NCBI RefSeq assembly: GCF_006337065.1
Contig: NZ_CP040872.1
Span: 496,001 to 560,000, forward strand
Direction: 5' to 3'
Origin: Agromyces laixinhei
GTDB lineage: Bacteria; Actinomycetota; Actinomycetes; Actinomycetales; Microbacteriaceae
Length of the DNA: 64,000 nt
In this document: positions 53,420-61,787 of the stretch, in pieces
Layout: every line of letters begins with the position of its first letter
Position numbering within the stretch: the stretch's first letter is position 1
Position numbers and translations under genes: made by a program
The notes under the pieces: generated by a model
Database searches by the model: none
Told to the model about the DNA's origin: nothing
What the model saw: only the letters and a program-made list of their open reading frames with translations

Positions 53420-53430
53420 GGGGGGGGGGG
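53420..53430. repeat. homopolymer G11 upstream of the nitroreductase gene
   Basis: Eleven G in a row on the top strand, 20-30 nt before the leftward start codon, hence within the leader or core promoter. Long homopolymers like this are rare in the window and are prone to slipped-strand mispairing. Confidence 0.9.
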
Positions 53431-53520
53431 TTTGCCGGGGCGTCGTCGACCCGCTCGATGCAACGCGGGGGGTGGCATCCACTATTCCATGATTGTGCAT
53501 GTTTCTTCCTGGGAGCGTAC

Positions 53521-54597
53521 TCAGGCGCGCGTGAGCTCCTCGCGAATACCCGCCACGAACGCGTCGATGTCGGCCTCGCTCGTGTCGAACGAGCACATCC
53601 AGCGCACCTCGCCGCGCGCGGCATCCCAGTCGTAGAAGCGGAACCCGCCGTCGCGGAGCCGGTCGGCGACGCCTGCCGGCAGCGTCGCGAACACGCCGTT
53701 CGACTGCGTCGGCTGCGAGAAGCCGAGACCCGGCAGCTCGCCGGCGGCGATGCCCGCGTCGAGCGCGTCGCGAAGGCGCCGTGCCATCGCGTTCGAGTGA
53801 CGCGCGTTCTCGAGCCAGAGTTCGCCTTCATACAGCGCGATGAGCTGCACCGCGGTGAAACGCATCTTCGAGGCGAGCTGCATGTTGAGCTTGCGCAGGT
53901 ACTTCAGGCCCACGGATGCCTCGGGGTTCAGCACCACGATCGCCTCGGCGCCGAGGGCGCCATTCTTCGTGCCGCCGACGCTCACGACGTCGACCCCGGC
54001 GTCGCGGGTGAACGCGCGGAGCGGGAGATCGAGCGATGCCGCCGCGTTGGCGAGGCGCGCGCCGTCCATGTGGAGCGTCATGCCGCGCTCGTGCACGTGG
54101 TCGGCGATCGTGCGCACCTCGTCGGCGGTGTAGGCCGTGCCGAGTTCGGTGGTCTGCGTGATCGAGACGACGAGCGGCTGGGCGCGATGCTCGTCGCCCC
54201 AGCCCCATGCCTCGCGGTCGATGAGCTCGGTCGTGAGCTTGCCGTCGGGAGCGGGAACCGTGAGCAGCTTCATGCCGCCGACGCGCTCGGGTGCGCCGCC
54301 CTCGTCGGCGTTGATGTGCGCGGTGCTCGCCGAGATCACGGCGCCCCAACGCGGCAGCATCGATTGCAGTGCGGTGACGTTCGCGCCCGTGCCGTTGAAG
54401 ACGGGGAACGCCTCGACGCCTTCGCCGAAGTGCCGCGCGAAGACCCGCTGCAGGCGCTCGGTGTAGGCGTCTTCTCCGTAGGCGGCCTGGTGGCCGTCAT
54501 TGGCGGTGGCGATCGCGGCGAGCACTTCGGGGTGCACACCCGAGTAGTTGTCGGAGGCGAAGCCGCGGACGGAGGTGTCGTGGAGCTGTTCGGTCAC
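53521..54597 (-). CDS. threonine aldolase family protein (PLP-dependent)
   Basis: 358 residues of fold-type I aminotransferase-like enzymes. FASDNYSGVHPEVLAAI and AAYGEDAYTERLQRVFARHF are typical of L-threonine aldolases, as are VFNGTGANVTALQSM, the PLP-ring Asp in LHMDGARLANAAASL, and the Schiff-base Lys in VSVGGTKNGALGAEA. The enzyme cleaves threonine or allo-threonine to glycine and acetaldehyde; other beta-eliminating members exist. The GTG at 54597 (VTEQLHDTS) aligns with the family start. The gene is 37 nt downstream of the ABC permease and may belong to that transcript. Confidence 0.92.
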   Translation of the reverse strand: MTEQLHDTSVRGFASDNYSGVHPEVLAAIATANDGHQAAYGEDAYTERLQRVFARHFGEGVEAFPVFNGTGANVTALQSMLPRWGAVISASTAHINADEGGAPERVGGMKLLTVPAPDGKLTTELIDREAWGWGDEHRAQPLVVSITQTTELGTAYTADEVRTIADHVHERGMTLHMDGARLANAAASLDLPLRAFTRDAGVDVVSVGGTKNGALGAEAIVVLNPEASVGLKYLRKLNMQLASKMRFTAVQLIALYEGELWLENARHSNAMARRLRDALDAGIAAGELPGLGFSQPTQSNGVFATLPAGVADRLRDGGFRFYDWDAARGEVRWMCSFDTSEADIDAFVAGIREELTRA

Positions 54598-54634
54598 CGA
54601 ACCATCCTCGCACCCCTCGCCGCGCACACCGCGA

Positions 54635-55792
54635 TCAGCCGCGCAGCGCCTCTCCCCACGGCACCCGCGAGCCGGTCTTCAACAGCGAGTTGCGATACAT
54701 CCGCTCGCCGATCCAGACCGCGAGTGCCGCGGTGGCGAGCAGGATCGCGAGCGATACGAACGGCTCCCACCACTGGGCGGTGCCGAGGAAGACCCGCATG
54801 GGCATGCCGACCGGCGCAGAGAACGGCACGTAGCTCATGATCGCGAGCACCGTCGGGTTGCTGTTGAAGAAGATCACCAGGAAGTACGGGATCATCACGA
54901 GCATCGTCACCGGCGTCGTGACCGAGCCGATGTCCTCCGCGCGCGAGACGAGCGCCGCGGTCGCCGCGAACAGCGCCGCGAGCATCACGAACCCGATCGC
55001 GAAGAACACGACGAACCAGATGACGGAGCTGCCGAGCCCGCCGAGCAGCACACGCTGCCCGGTGAGCAGGAGTCCGAGCGTCGCGAGCGCCGCGATCGCG
55101 ACGATCTGCCCGAACGCGAGCACGCTGTTGCCGATGACCTTGCCCGTGAGCAGGGCACGCGCCGACACGGTCGAGAGCAGGATCTCGACGACCCTGGTCT
55201 GCTTCTCCTCCACGACCGATTGCGCGATCGTCGTGCCGAACGTGATCGCCGACATGAAGAACACGATGCCGAACCCGAACGCGACGAGGTAGGCGATCGT
55301 GGGATCGACCGCGCCCGGGTCGAGCAGCTCGACCGTCGGGGTCACCGAGAGCGCCGAGACCACCGAGGTCGGCGCCTGGTCGAGGCCGAAGACGACGATG
55401 CCGAGCGGTTGGGATGCCGCGGGCGCGACGATCGCCTCGACGTCGCCGTCGCGCAGCAACTGCTCCGCGGCATCCTGATCGGCAGCCGGCACGACGTCGA
55501 GTGCCGCGTTGCTCTCGACGACGTCGGTCGCGCCCGCGACCGCGGCGACCTTCGGCACGTCGGACTGGCTGCCGAAGATGCTGCCGAGCATGACCGAGGC
55601 GAGCACGGCGAGCATGAGCACGCCCGTCGAGATGAGGAACGCCTTGCTGCGCAACCGCATCGTGATCTCTCGCCCGGCGATGAGGGAGACGTTCTCGACG
55701 AAGCTCTGCGTGCGGCGTTCGCCGCTCGTCGAGCGGGTCGACGTGCGCGTGGCCGCTTCGGCGGGTTCGGGGTGCATGGTCTTGTCGCTCAC
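54635..55792 (-). CDS. ABC transporter permease (NatB-like)
   Basis: 385 residues. An N-terminal helix (FLISTGVLMLAVLASVMLGS) is followed by a large extracytoplasmic domain (about residues 75-170) and five C-terminal helices (IAYLVAFGFGIVFFMSAITF, ALLTGKVIGNSVLAFGQIVA, VIWFVVFFAIGFVMLAALFA and others). The QSVVEEKQTRVVEILLSTVS motif is the hallmark of ABC-2 permeases of the NatB/ABC2_membrane_3 type, known from Na+ efflux in Bacillus. The GTG start overlaps the ATPase stop by 4 nt. Confidence 0.93.
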   Translation of the reverse strand: MSDKTMHPEPAEAATRTSTRSTSGERRTQSFVENVSLIAGREITMRLRSKAFLISTGVLMLAVLASVMLGSIFGSQSDVPKVAAVAGATDVVESNAALDVVPAADQDAAEQLLRDGDVEAIVAPAASQPLGIVVFGLDQAPTSVVSALSVTPTVELLDPGAVDPTIAYLVAFGFGIVFFMSAITFGTTIAQSVVEEKQTRVVEILLSTVSARALLTGKVIGNSVLAFGQIVAIAALATLGLLLTGQRVLLGGLGSSVIWFVVFFAIGFVMLAALFAATAALVSRAEDIGSVTTPVTMLVMIPYFLVIFFNSNPTVLAIMSYVPFSAPVGMPMRVFLGTAQWWEPFVSLAILLATAALAVWIGERMYRNSLLKTGSRVPWGEALRG

Positions 55793-56673
55793 AGCACGAC
55801 CTCCTTGAAGATCTGGGCGAGCGTCGTGTGCTCGCGGGTGAAGCTGACGACCTCGCCGCGGGTGACGGCCTCGGCGAGCGCGGCCTGCCGCGCGGCATCC
55901 GTCTCTGCCTCGAAGCGGGCCCAGCCGCCGTCGAAGTCGGCGACGCGGATGCCGGGCTGCTGACGCAGCCAGCCCAGGTCGCCGGCGGTGAGCAGCTCCC
56001 ATCGCTCGGAGCCGTGCTCGGCACGCAACTCGTCGCCGCTGCCCGAAGCAGCGATGCGGCCCGCTGCGATGATCACGAGGTCGTCGCAGAGTCGCTCGAC
56101 GATGTCGAGCTGGTGCGAGGAGAAGAGCACCGGTGCGCCGGATGCCGCGGTATCTGCCAGCACGCCCTGCACCGTCTCGACGGCCATCGGGTCGAGGCCC
56201 GAGAACGGCTCGTCGAGAATGAGCACCTCGGGCCGGTGCACGAGCGCCGCCGCGATCTGGGCTCGCTGCTGGTTGCCGAGCGAGAGCGACTCGATCGTGT
56301 CGTTCGTGCGCTCGCCGAGACCCAGACGGTCGAGCAGCTCGAGGGCGTTGCGGTGTGCGGCGGCCGCGCTCCAGCCGTGCAGGCGTGCGAGGTAGACCGT
56401 CTGCTCGAGCACGCGCATCTTGGGGTACAGCCCGCGCTCTTCGGGCATGTAGCCGAAGTTGCGCCGGTCGACGGTCGTGAGCGGCCGGCCGCCGAGGGTG
56501 ACGGTGCCGCCGTCGGATGCGAGCACCCCGAGGATGATGCGCATCGTCGTGGTCTTGCCGGCGCCGTTGCCGCCCACGAACCCGGTGAGCCGGCCATTGC
56601 CGACGGTGAAGCTCACGTGGTCGAGTGCGAGGCGCTCGCCGTAGCGTTTGGTGACATCGTGGAGTTCGAGCAT
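55789..56673 (-). CDS. ABC transporter ATP-binding protein (NatA-like)
   Basis: 294 residues. Walker A GFVGGNGAGKTTTMRIIL, Q loop-like NFGYMPEERGLYPKMRV (typical for the NatA group), signature SLSLGNQQRAQIAAAL in which the usual LSGGQ is LSLGNQQ, Walker B VLILDEPFSGLDP and switch His LFSSHQLDIVERL. A C-terminal domain of about 75 residues follows (WELLTAGDLGWLRQQPGIRV). Overlaps the permease gene; together they form an exporter of ions, peptides or drugs. Start at ATG 56673. Confidence 0.94.
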   Translation of the reverse strand: MLELHDVTKRYGERLALDHVSFTVGNGRLTGFVGGNGAGKTTTMRIILGVLASDGGTVTLGGRPLTTVDRRNFGYMPEERGLYPKMRVLEQTVYLARLHGWSAAAAHRNALELLDRLGLGERTNDTIESLSLGNQQRAQIAAALVHRPEVLILDEPFSGLDPMAVETVQGVLADTAASGAPVLFSSHQLDIVERLCDDLVIIAAGRIAASGSGDELRAEHGSERWELLTAGDLGWLRQQPGIRVADFDGGWARFEAETDAARQAALAEAVTRGEVVSFTREHTTLAQIFKEVVL

Positions 56674-56787
56674 GGGTTCAGGCTACGGATGACGCGTGGG
56701 CTGCGTCATCCGTCGCGCGACGGGTTGCCCGCATCCGCCGCGCGACGGAGGGTGCCGGATGTCGCCGGTGCCGGTTACGCTCGCAGC

Positions 56788-58275
56788 GTGAATGAGCGGG
56801 TCGACGGATCCGACGGCGGAGGGTCGCCCGAGACGGCGGCACCACCGACGACGCCCGAGCGAGCCGTGCCGCCGCCGCACGGCATGCGCACGTTCGTGCA
56901 GGTGCTCGCGAACACGATGATCGCGAACGTGACCACGAGCTTCCTCTGGTTCGCGCTCACGTTCTGGGTGTACCTCGAGACGCGGTCGGTGCTCGCCACG
57001 GGCATCATCGGCGGCGCCTACATGCTCTTCATCGCGGTCTTCTCGATCTTCTTCGGAACGATCGTCGACCGTCACCGCAAGCACCGGGTCATGATGCTGT
57101 CGAGCCTCGTGACGCTCGTCTCGTTCACGGTCGCCGGTGTGCTCTACGTCGTGCAGCCCGAGTCGGCGCTGCTCGACCTCGGCGGTCCGTGGTTCTGGTT
57201 GTTCTCGGGCATCATCCTGTTCGGCGCCGTCGTCGAGAACATGCGCAACATCGCCCTGTCGACGACCGTGACCCTGCTCGTTCCCGAAGAACGGCACGCG
57301 AACGCCAACGGCATGGTCGGCACAGTGCAGGGGCTCGCGTTCCTCGTCACGAGCGTGTTCAGCGGGCTGGCGATCGGCATGCTCGGCATGGGGTGGACGC
57401 TCGCGATCGCCATCGCGGCGACCCTGGTCGCGCTCGTGCACCTGCTCATGGTGCGCATTCCCGAGGCTCGCCCCGTCGCCGACCGCGACCATACTCCGGC
57501 GATCGACCTGCGCGGCAGCATCTCCGCCATCCGCGGCGCACCCGGGCTGTTCGCGCTCATCCTCTTCTCGACGTTCAACAACCTCATCGGCGGCGTCTAC
57601 ATCGCACTGATGGACCCGTACGGTCTCACGCTCTTCCCGGTCGAGGCATGGGGCATCGCGCTCGGCATCTCCTCCTCGGGCTTCATCATCGGCGGCATCG
57701 TGATCGCGAAGTGGGGTCTCGGGCGCAACCCGATCCGCACGATGCTGCTCGTCGTCGTCGGCATGGGGCTCCTCGGCGCCCTCTTCACCATCCGCGAATG
57801 GTGGGTGCTCTACGGGGTCGGCATCTGGATCTACATGGCGCTGATCCCTGCGGTGGAGGCGGCAGAGCAGACCGTCATCCAGAAGGTCGTGCCGTACCGC
57901 AGGCAGGGGCGGGTGTTCGGCTTCGCGCAGGCACTCGAGGCGGCGGCGGCGCCGATCACCGCGTTCCTGATCGCGCCGATCGCCGAGTTCTGGATCATCC
58001 CGTACATGGAGTCGGGCGCCGGTCAGGCGACGTGGGGGTGGGTGCTCGGCGATGGCGACGCACGCGGCATCGCCCTCGTGTTCCTGTTCAGCGGGTTGGT
58101 GCTCGTGGTGCTCGCCCTCGTCGCGTTCAGCACGCGCTCCTACCGGATGCTCTCGGCGGAGTTCCAGGGCGCCCCGTCGGATGCCGCCGACGAGAAGATC
58201 GCCGGTGGGACGCACGCTGATGCGACGCACGCTGATGCGACGCCCACTGATGAGGCATCCGTCGATCGCAGATGA
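56788..58275 (+). CDS. MFS transporter (multidrug efflux-like)
   Basis: 495 residues, about 12 helices. After a polar Gly/Pro head of 35 residues the first helices are VQVLANTMIANVTTSFLWFA and SVLATGIIGGAYMLFIAVFS, followed by the MFS loop FGTIVDRHRKHRVMMLSSLV. The middle shows VTLLVPEERHANANGMVGTV. The second half includes YGLTLFPVEAWGIALGISSS and QKVVPYRRQGRVFGFAQAL, typical of MFS_3/EntS-like exporters. The C-terminal tail carries a repeated THADA sequence encoded by a 15-bp repeat at 58209-58253. GTG start at 56788. Confidence 0.9.
   Translation: MNERVDGSDGGGSPETAAPPTTPERAVPPPHGMRTFVQVLANTMIANVTTSFLWFALTFWVYLETRSVLATGIIGGAYMLFIAVFSIFFGTIVDRHRKHRVMMLSSLVTLVSFTVAGVLYVVQPESALLDLGGPWFWLFSGIILFGAVVENMRNIALSTTVTLLVPEERHANANGMVGTVQGLAFLVTSVFSGLAIGMLGMGWTLAIAIAATLVALVHLLMVRIPEARPVADRDHTPAIDLRGSISAIRGAPGLFALILFSTFNNLIGGVYIALMDPYGLTLFPVEAWGIALGISSSGFIIGGIVIAKWGLGRNPIRTMLLVVVGMGLLGALFTIREWWVLYGVGIWIYMALIPAVEAAEQTVIQKVVPYRRQGRVFGFAQALEAAAAPITAFLIAPIAEFWIIPYMESGAGQATWGWVLGDGDARGIALVFLFSGLVLVVLALVAFSTRSYRMLSAEFQGAPSDAADEKIAGGTHADATHADATPTDEASVDRR
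58209..58253. repeat. 15-bp tandem repeat in the 3' end of the MFS gene
   Basis: GACGCACGCTGATGC at 58209-58223 and 58224-58238, with a degenerate third copy at 58239-58253. It keeps frame and adds residues to a hydrophilic C-terminal tail. Confidence 0.85.
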
Positions 58276-58285
58276 CCGGCCGGAC

Positions 58286-58435
58286 TCAGCTCAGCAGGTA
58301 GGCCACGCCGAGGTGCCCGCTGGGGTGCGAGGCCACATGGTCGAGTTCGAGCGGTCGGTCGCCGAGGTCAGCAGGGGTGAACGGGCGCCCGGCGCCGATC
58401 AGCACCGGCACGACGCGCAGCCGCAGCACGTCTGC
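58286..58435 (-). pseudogene. C-terminal fragment of a dihydrofolate reductase/RibD-C family gene
   Basis: About 49 codons read ADVLRLRVVPVLIGAGRPFT, PADLGDRPLELDHVASHPSG and HLGVAYLLS before a stop. The LRVVPVLIGAGRPF strand is the C-terminal signature of the RibD-C/DHFR-like family. The N-terminal three quarters, with the NADPH site, are absent. Upstream is the end of the AHSA1 gene. A remnant of deletion. Confidence 0.75.
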
Positions 58436-58454
58436 TCGACCGTGAGGCGGCCCA

Positions 58455-58976
58455 TCAGCGCTGCCCTCCGTTGTCGAGCGGCGCGTCGGGTCCGCCCGCG
58501 CGTCGCCCGTCGAGCGGAGCGTCGAGGCGACCGTCGAGTCGCCCGTCGAGCACGTGGAAGGCACTCTCCCAGCCGTCGTAGACGTTCTCGTCGCCCGGCA
58601 CTCCGGCGATGCCCACGAGGTGGAACGTCATCTCGGTGCGATCGCCGAGGTCGGCCAACGTCACGGTGATGAGCGGGGCGCCCTCGTCGTCGGGCATTCC
58701 CCACGTGAAGACGAGCCGTTCGGGCTCGACCACCTCGCGGTAGACGCCTGCTGTCGGGTACTCGGAACCGTCGGGTGCGATCATCGTGTAGCGATAGCGC
58801 CCGCCGGGGCGCACGTCGAGCTCCACGCTCTCACGCGGCGTCACGACGCCCTCCGGGTGCCACCACGCTGAGGCCTCGTCGGGGTCGGTCCACGCCCGCC
58901 AAATGACATCGCGGGGTGCGTCGAAGACGCGTGTGATCGTGAACTGCTTCGTTGCGGAAGCGGTCTGCTCAGGCAT
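58455..58976 (-). CDS. AHSA1/SRPBCC domain protein
   Basis: 173 residues. The Aha1/START-like pattern is FTITRVFDAPRDVIWRAWTD at residues 12-31, then WWHPEGVVTPRESVELDVRP, GGRYRYTMIAPDGSEYPTAG, YREVVEPERLVFTWGMPDDE and TFHLVGIAGVPGDENVYDGW. These small cavities bind hydrophobic ligands. The last 30 residues repeat LDGR/LDAPLD and look like an added tail derived from decayed DNA. The start overlaps the ArsR stop by 8 nt, a pairing of ArsR and AHSA1 common in bacteria. Confidence 0.92.
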   Translation of the reverse strand: MPEQTASATKQFTITRVFDAPRDVIWRAWTDPDEASAWWHPEGVVTPRESVELDVRPGGRYRYTMIAPDGSEYPTAGVYREVVEPERLVFTWGMPDDEGAPLITVTLADLGDRTEMTFHLVGIAGVPGDENVYDGWESAFHVLDGRLDGRLDAPLDGRRAGGPDAPLDNGGQR

Positions 58977-59310
58977 CCGTCGGTCCCTTCATCTCACGGA
59001 GTCGCTCGTCGAGCTGATCGAAGCGTGCGTTCCACTCGCCGCGATGGCGCTCGACCCAGGCGGACGCCTCGTCGAGCGGTTCGGTGCGGAGGGTGCAGGT
59101 GCGCCATTGGGCCGACGCTGTGCGCTCGATGAGCCCGGCGCGTTCGAGCACCTTGAGGTGCTGCGATATCGCCGGACGGCTCATCGCGAAGGGCTCGGCC
59201 AGTTCGCCGACCGTCGTCGACCCGCCGCGGAGCCGTGAGAGGATCTCGCGTCGGGTCGGGTCGGCGAGCGCTTGGAACACGAGGCTGAGCTCGTCGGGCC
59301 CCTGCTCCAT
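58969..59310 (-). CDS. ArsR family transcriptional regulator
   Basis: 113 residues. The winged helix covers most of the protein: LSLVFQALADPTRREILSRL, STTVGELAEPFAMSRPAISQ, HLKVLERAGLIERTASAQW. There are no Cys residues to act as a metal site, so it belongs to the group paired with AHSA1 proteins whose inducer is probably organic. ATG 59310. An 8-bp inverted repeat with an AT-rich centre lies just upstream, which would let it repress its own operon. Confidence 0.93.
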   Translation of the reverse strand: MEQGPDELSLVFQALADPTRREILSRLRGGSTTVGELAEPFAMSRPAISQHLKVLERAGLIERTASAQWRTCTLRTEPLDEASAWVERHRGEWNARFDQLDERLREMKGPTDA

Positions 59311-59342
59311 GTAAGCAACTCCTTAATTAATGATTTGCTTAC
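59311..59342. promoter_or_regulatory. ArsR operator
   Basis: GTAAGCAA (59311-59318) and TTGCTTAC (59335-59342) with a 16-nt centre containing TTAATTAA. It directly adjoins the ArsR start codon. Size and AT-rich core fit ArsR/SmtB operators; very unlike the GC-rich surroundings. Confidence 0.75.
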
Positions 59343-59629
59343 GTTACGCCGAACTCGCGTCTGCGTCAAGCGGCGAACGATGTCGGGAATGGTTCTGCGT
59401 GACACAAACCCGCCTTTGTGACATACGACACTCAGTGTCACCAAAGCCCGCGCGTCGCGCCTCGGCTGGACGTTGGCGGACGGCCTGGAGGGTTCGGGCA
59501 CCCGTTCCTTGAGCAGCCGCCGCGGAATATCCCCTGGACTTGTCGCGGGCTGACCATCACGAGTTCCCTCCTTGGCGGCATCCTCATTGGTGCTCGTACG
59601 CCGCCGCGCACATCGCGCTGGCAGACAAC

Positions 59630-60025
59630 GACACCGTGACGGCGAGGACCCTGGAAGCGATCCGGGTCACCAACGCAGCCCGGCGCAGCGCGATGAAGGC
59701 ACGCACCGAGGTGATCGTGCAACTCAAGTCGCTGATCGTGACCGCACCCGAGCCGATCCGCGCCGAGTACCGCGACCCGCCCTTGGGCCGCTCGATCACG
59801 CGGCTGACCGACTCCCGCGCGCGTGCCGGCGACGACGAGATCGCCGCCCGCACCTGTACCGCGTTCAAGCGACTCGCCGCCCGCTACCAGCAGCTTGACG
59901 AGGAGATCGCCGCCTACGACACCGACCTCGCCCACCTCGTCGACGCAGTCAACCCGGGCCTCGTGCAGACCCATGGGATCAAGACGGTCACCGCCGCGCA
60001 ACTGCTGATCACTGCGGACTGGCGG
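59630..60025 (+). pseudogene. IS110-family transposase fragment
   Basis: The frame reads TLEAIRVTNAARRSAMKART, EVIVQLKSLIVTAPEPIRAE, TAFKRLAARYQQLDEEIAAY and GIKTVTAAQLLITADW, matching the middle of IS110-type transposases up to the start of the Transposase_20 domain. The N-terminal DEDD catalytic part and the C-terminus are missing, so it is inactive. No bridge-RNA ends can be recognised. It belongs to a relic-rich stretch from 58286 to 61458. Confidence 0.8.
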
Positions 60026-60213
60026 AACGACGATATTGCGGGCTGCGGTATAACCGCCCGAGACCATCACCCCGAATCGGGTGCGGAAGATGGCAAATCC
60101 TGCTGCTGCGCCCTGTGGGCTCGGCAGCACCATCGTGTTCCGGCGTTGCAACCATTCAGGCCGATCGGACATACATTCAGAGAGGCGGTTTCAACCGCCA
60201 GTAAGGAGGCACC
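60026..60213. other. promoter region of the small membrane gene, relic DNA
   Basis: Left side: end of transposase homology. Around 60030-60090 the sequence is lower in GC (GACGATATTGCGG, GGTATAACC) and may contain the promoter for the gene at 60214. No further gene seen. Confidence 0.3.
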
Positions 60214-60531
60214 ATGGTTCATGCTCGACAACCGGCTAGCCACCAAGTGGCTGGTGCGCGCAGAAGAGTCTCGGTGTCGGCAGTCTTGGGTGCTGGGCTT
60301 GGGGTCGTGGCGGTCCTCACCATCCCTCTGGGGGCGGTCTCGTTCGCGGTTGGGGCTGCCGCGATCGCAGGAGGCTTGGTTTCAAGGGAGAAAATGCGGC
60401 ATGACTGGGCGCTGCAAGGAGTGCCGCTCTCGATGATCGCGGTGCTTCTGGGTGGTGTGGCGATCTTCTTTACCGGACCTGGGCTGCTCCTGTGGCTCTC
60501 GCATGAAGTCCAGATGACTTGGCCCTTCTAG
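60214..60531 (+). CDS. small two- or three-helix membrane protein
   Basis: 105 residues with an excellent GTAAGGAGGCACC ribosome site. After a basic head (about 20 residues) come helices near AVLGAGLGVVAVLTIPLGAV, FAVGAAAIAGGLV and VPLSMIAVLLGGVAIFFTGP. It looks like the short DUF4190-like or yip-type membrane proteins but I cannot assign it. It is followed by an 18-bp terminator. Its good signals contrast with the broken genes on both sides. Confidence 0.75.
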   Translation: MVHARQPASHQVAGARRRVSVSAVLGAGLGVVAVLTIPLGAVSFAVGAAAIAGGLVSREKMRHDWALQGVPLSMIAVLLGGVAIFFTGPGLLLWLSHEVQMTWPF

Positions 60532-60541
60532 CCGACGCAAC

Positions 60542-60580
60542 CAGTGCGGGGTTCGACCTGATAGGTCGAACCCCGCACTG
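60542..60580. terminator. bidirectional terminator
   Basis: Perfect 18-bp stem CAGTGCGGGGTTCGACCT (60542-60559) and its complement (60563-60580) with a 3-nt loop GAT, between the convergent membrane protein gene and the broken secreted protein gene. Confidence 0.88.
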
Positions 60581-60593
60581 CTCCCGTATTAGC

Positions 60594-61154
60594 TCAGTAG
60601 TCCGTGACCCAAGCCGAACCTGAGTTGACGCGGAGGGACAGGTACAGATCCTCGCTGGTCGAGCCGGCCCAACTCTCGTAGCGGCAGTGCTCGTCGCGAC
60701 TGCAGGCAAGCTCCCGCTTTGGCTGCCTCGAACGATCGACACCGTGGGCGTCGCCACGCACCCACCGTAGTATGTCTGCGCCCGTGCGGTGTCCGCCCGG
60801 GTGATCTGCGCGCCCCCGGTGTATCGCGTGTAGTTGGCAATGAAACTGAGCGTGGCGTATCCAGACGCCTGACTCACTTCGCAGCCACTGTACGATACGA
60901 AACCACCACCGGAACTCACGCTGCAGCCGGAGATTCCTAGAGTGCCGATTGCCCCGAGCGCCGGTGTGGCCACCCCCTCCATTTCCATGACCAAGATCGA
61001 CCCATCCTCGAATCGCTCGATGGTGGTCAGGCCGTCGTCTAGGCCACCCTCCCCGGAGAGACGTGCGAGTGCGAGCGAGGATTCGACGACCCCCGCGGCG
61101 ACGGCGCCGGACCAGGCGATGACTGGAGAGTTTCATGGATGTCGGAGTGTTCAT
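60594..61154 (-). pseudogene. secreted protein gene broken by two frameshifts
   Basis: From ATG 61154 the first frame gives MNTPTSMKLS. The next piece in another frame reads VIAWSGAVAAGVVESSLALA, TTIERFEDGSILVMEMEGVA, GISGCSVSSGGGFVSYSGCE, and ATLSFIANYTRYTGGAQITR up to SIVRGSQSGSLPA. The end returns to the first frame with HCRYESWAGSTSEDLYLSLR and VNSGSAWVTDY. The pieces make sense as one exported Cys-containing protein of about 185 residues. Two compensating shifts (near 61115 and near 60720) point to a decayed gene. Family unknown. Confidence 0.6.
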
Positions 61155-61228
61155 GGGGTCGACACTATGGATCCGCGCCGAAGCCTGGCATCACGTTGTG
61201 GAGCGATTTCGGACCCGTACCGCCGTAG

Positions 61229-61458
61229 GGCGCCGAGGAGCAGGTTGGCTGGAGGCTCGCCCAGCACGACGATCTGATCGGTGAGGGCGCCGATGACGAG
61301 GACGGTGGGAATTGTCAGTCCAACTGTGGAGACCACGGCGCCATGAGAGAGATTGCTGACACGCTGGATCTCGCCCTGGAGCGCTGCTCGGACCGACGTG
61401 ATCGATTCGGCAAGAAGACGATCATGGCGATCAGAATGCCGGAAAGCGCCACCGGTGC
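61229..61458 (-). pseudogene. fragment of a ChaA-like Ca2+/H+ antiporter gene
   Basis: One frame reads ESITSVRAALQGEIQRVSNL, SHGAVVSTVGLTIPTVLVIG and LTDQIVVLGEPPANLLLGA, the second half of a CaCA-type antiporter. A piece just upstream in another frame, ALSGILIAMIVFLP, is the preceding helix. So the gene is both truncated and frameshifted. No N-terminal half exists in the window. Confidence 0.7.
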
Positions 61459-61734
61459 TCCGGCGGCGCGATCCGCACGAGCACCTCGGCACGATGCTCG
61501 GCGATGACCTGGGTGATGCATCGTGCCCGCTCACCCGCCGTGGCAAGCGTATTTCACCCCAGCCCCGCCCGCAGAAATGGCCGGTGAAGGCACGTCAAAC
61601 GCCACACCGTTCGCGCTGCCCCGCCTGAGCGGTGCCCGGAAAGTGTCACGACAAAGACGACTCGATTCACCCCGCGCATGTCCGTGAACATGACACCTGA
61701 TGTCATCTCACTCCGATACCGACAAACGACACGG

Positions 61735-61767
61735 CGGATGCCCCAGGGCGCGGCCCCGGGGCATCCG
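61735..61767 (-). terminator. terminator of the glycoside hydrolase-like gene
   Basis: CGGATGCCCC (61735-61744) pairs with GGGGCATCCG (61758-61767); inside, GGGC and GCCC extend the stem past one mismatch. 20 nt after the leftward stop at 61788. Confidence 0.8.
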
Positions 61768-61787
61768 TCATCGGTGCTCGGCGTGGA

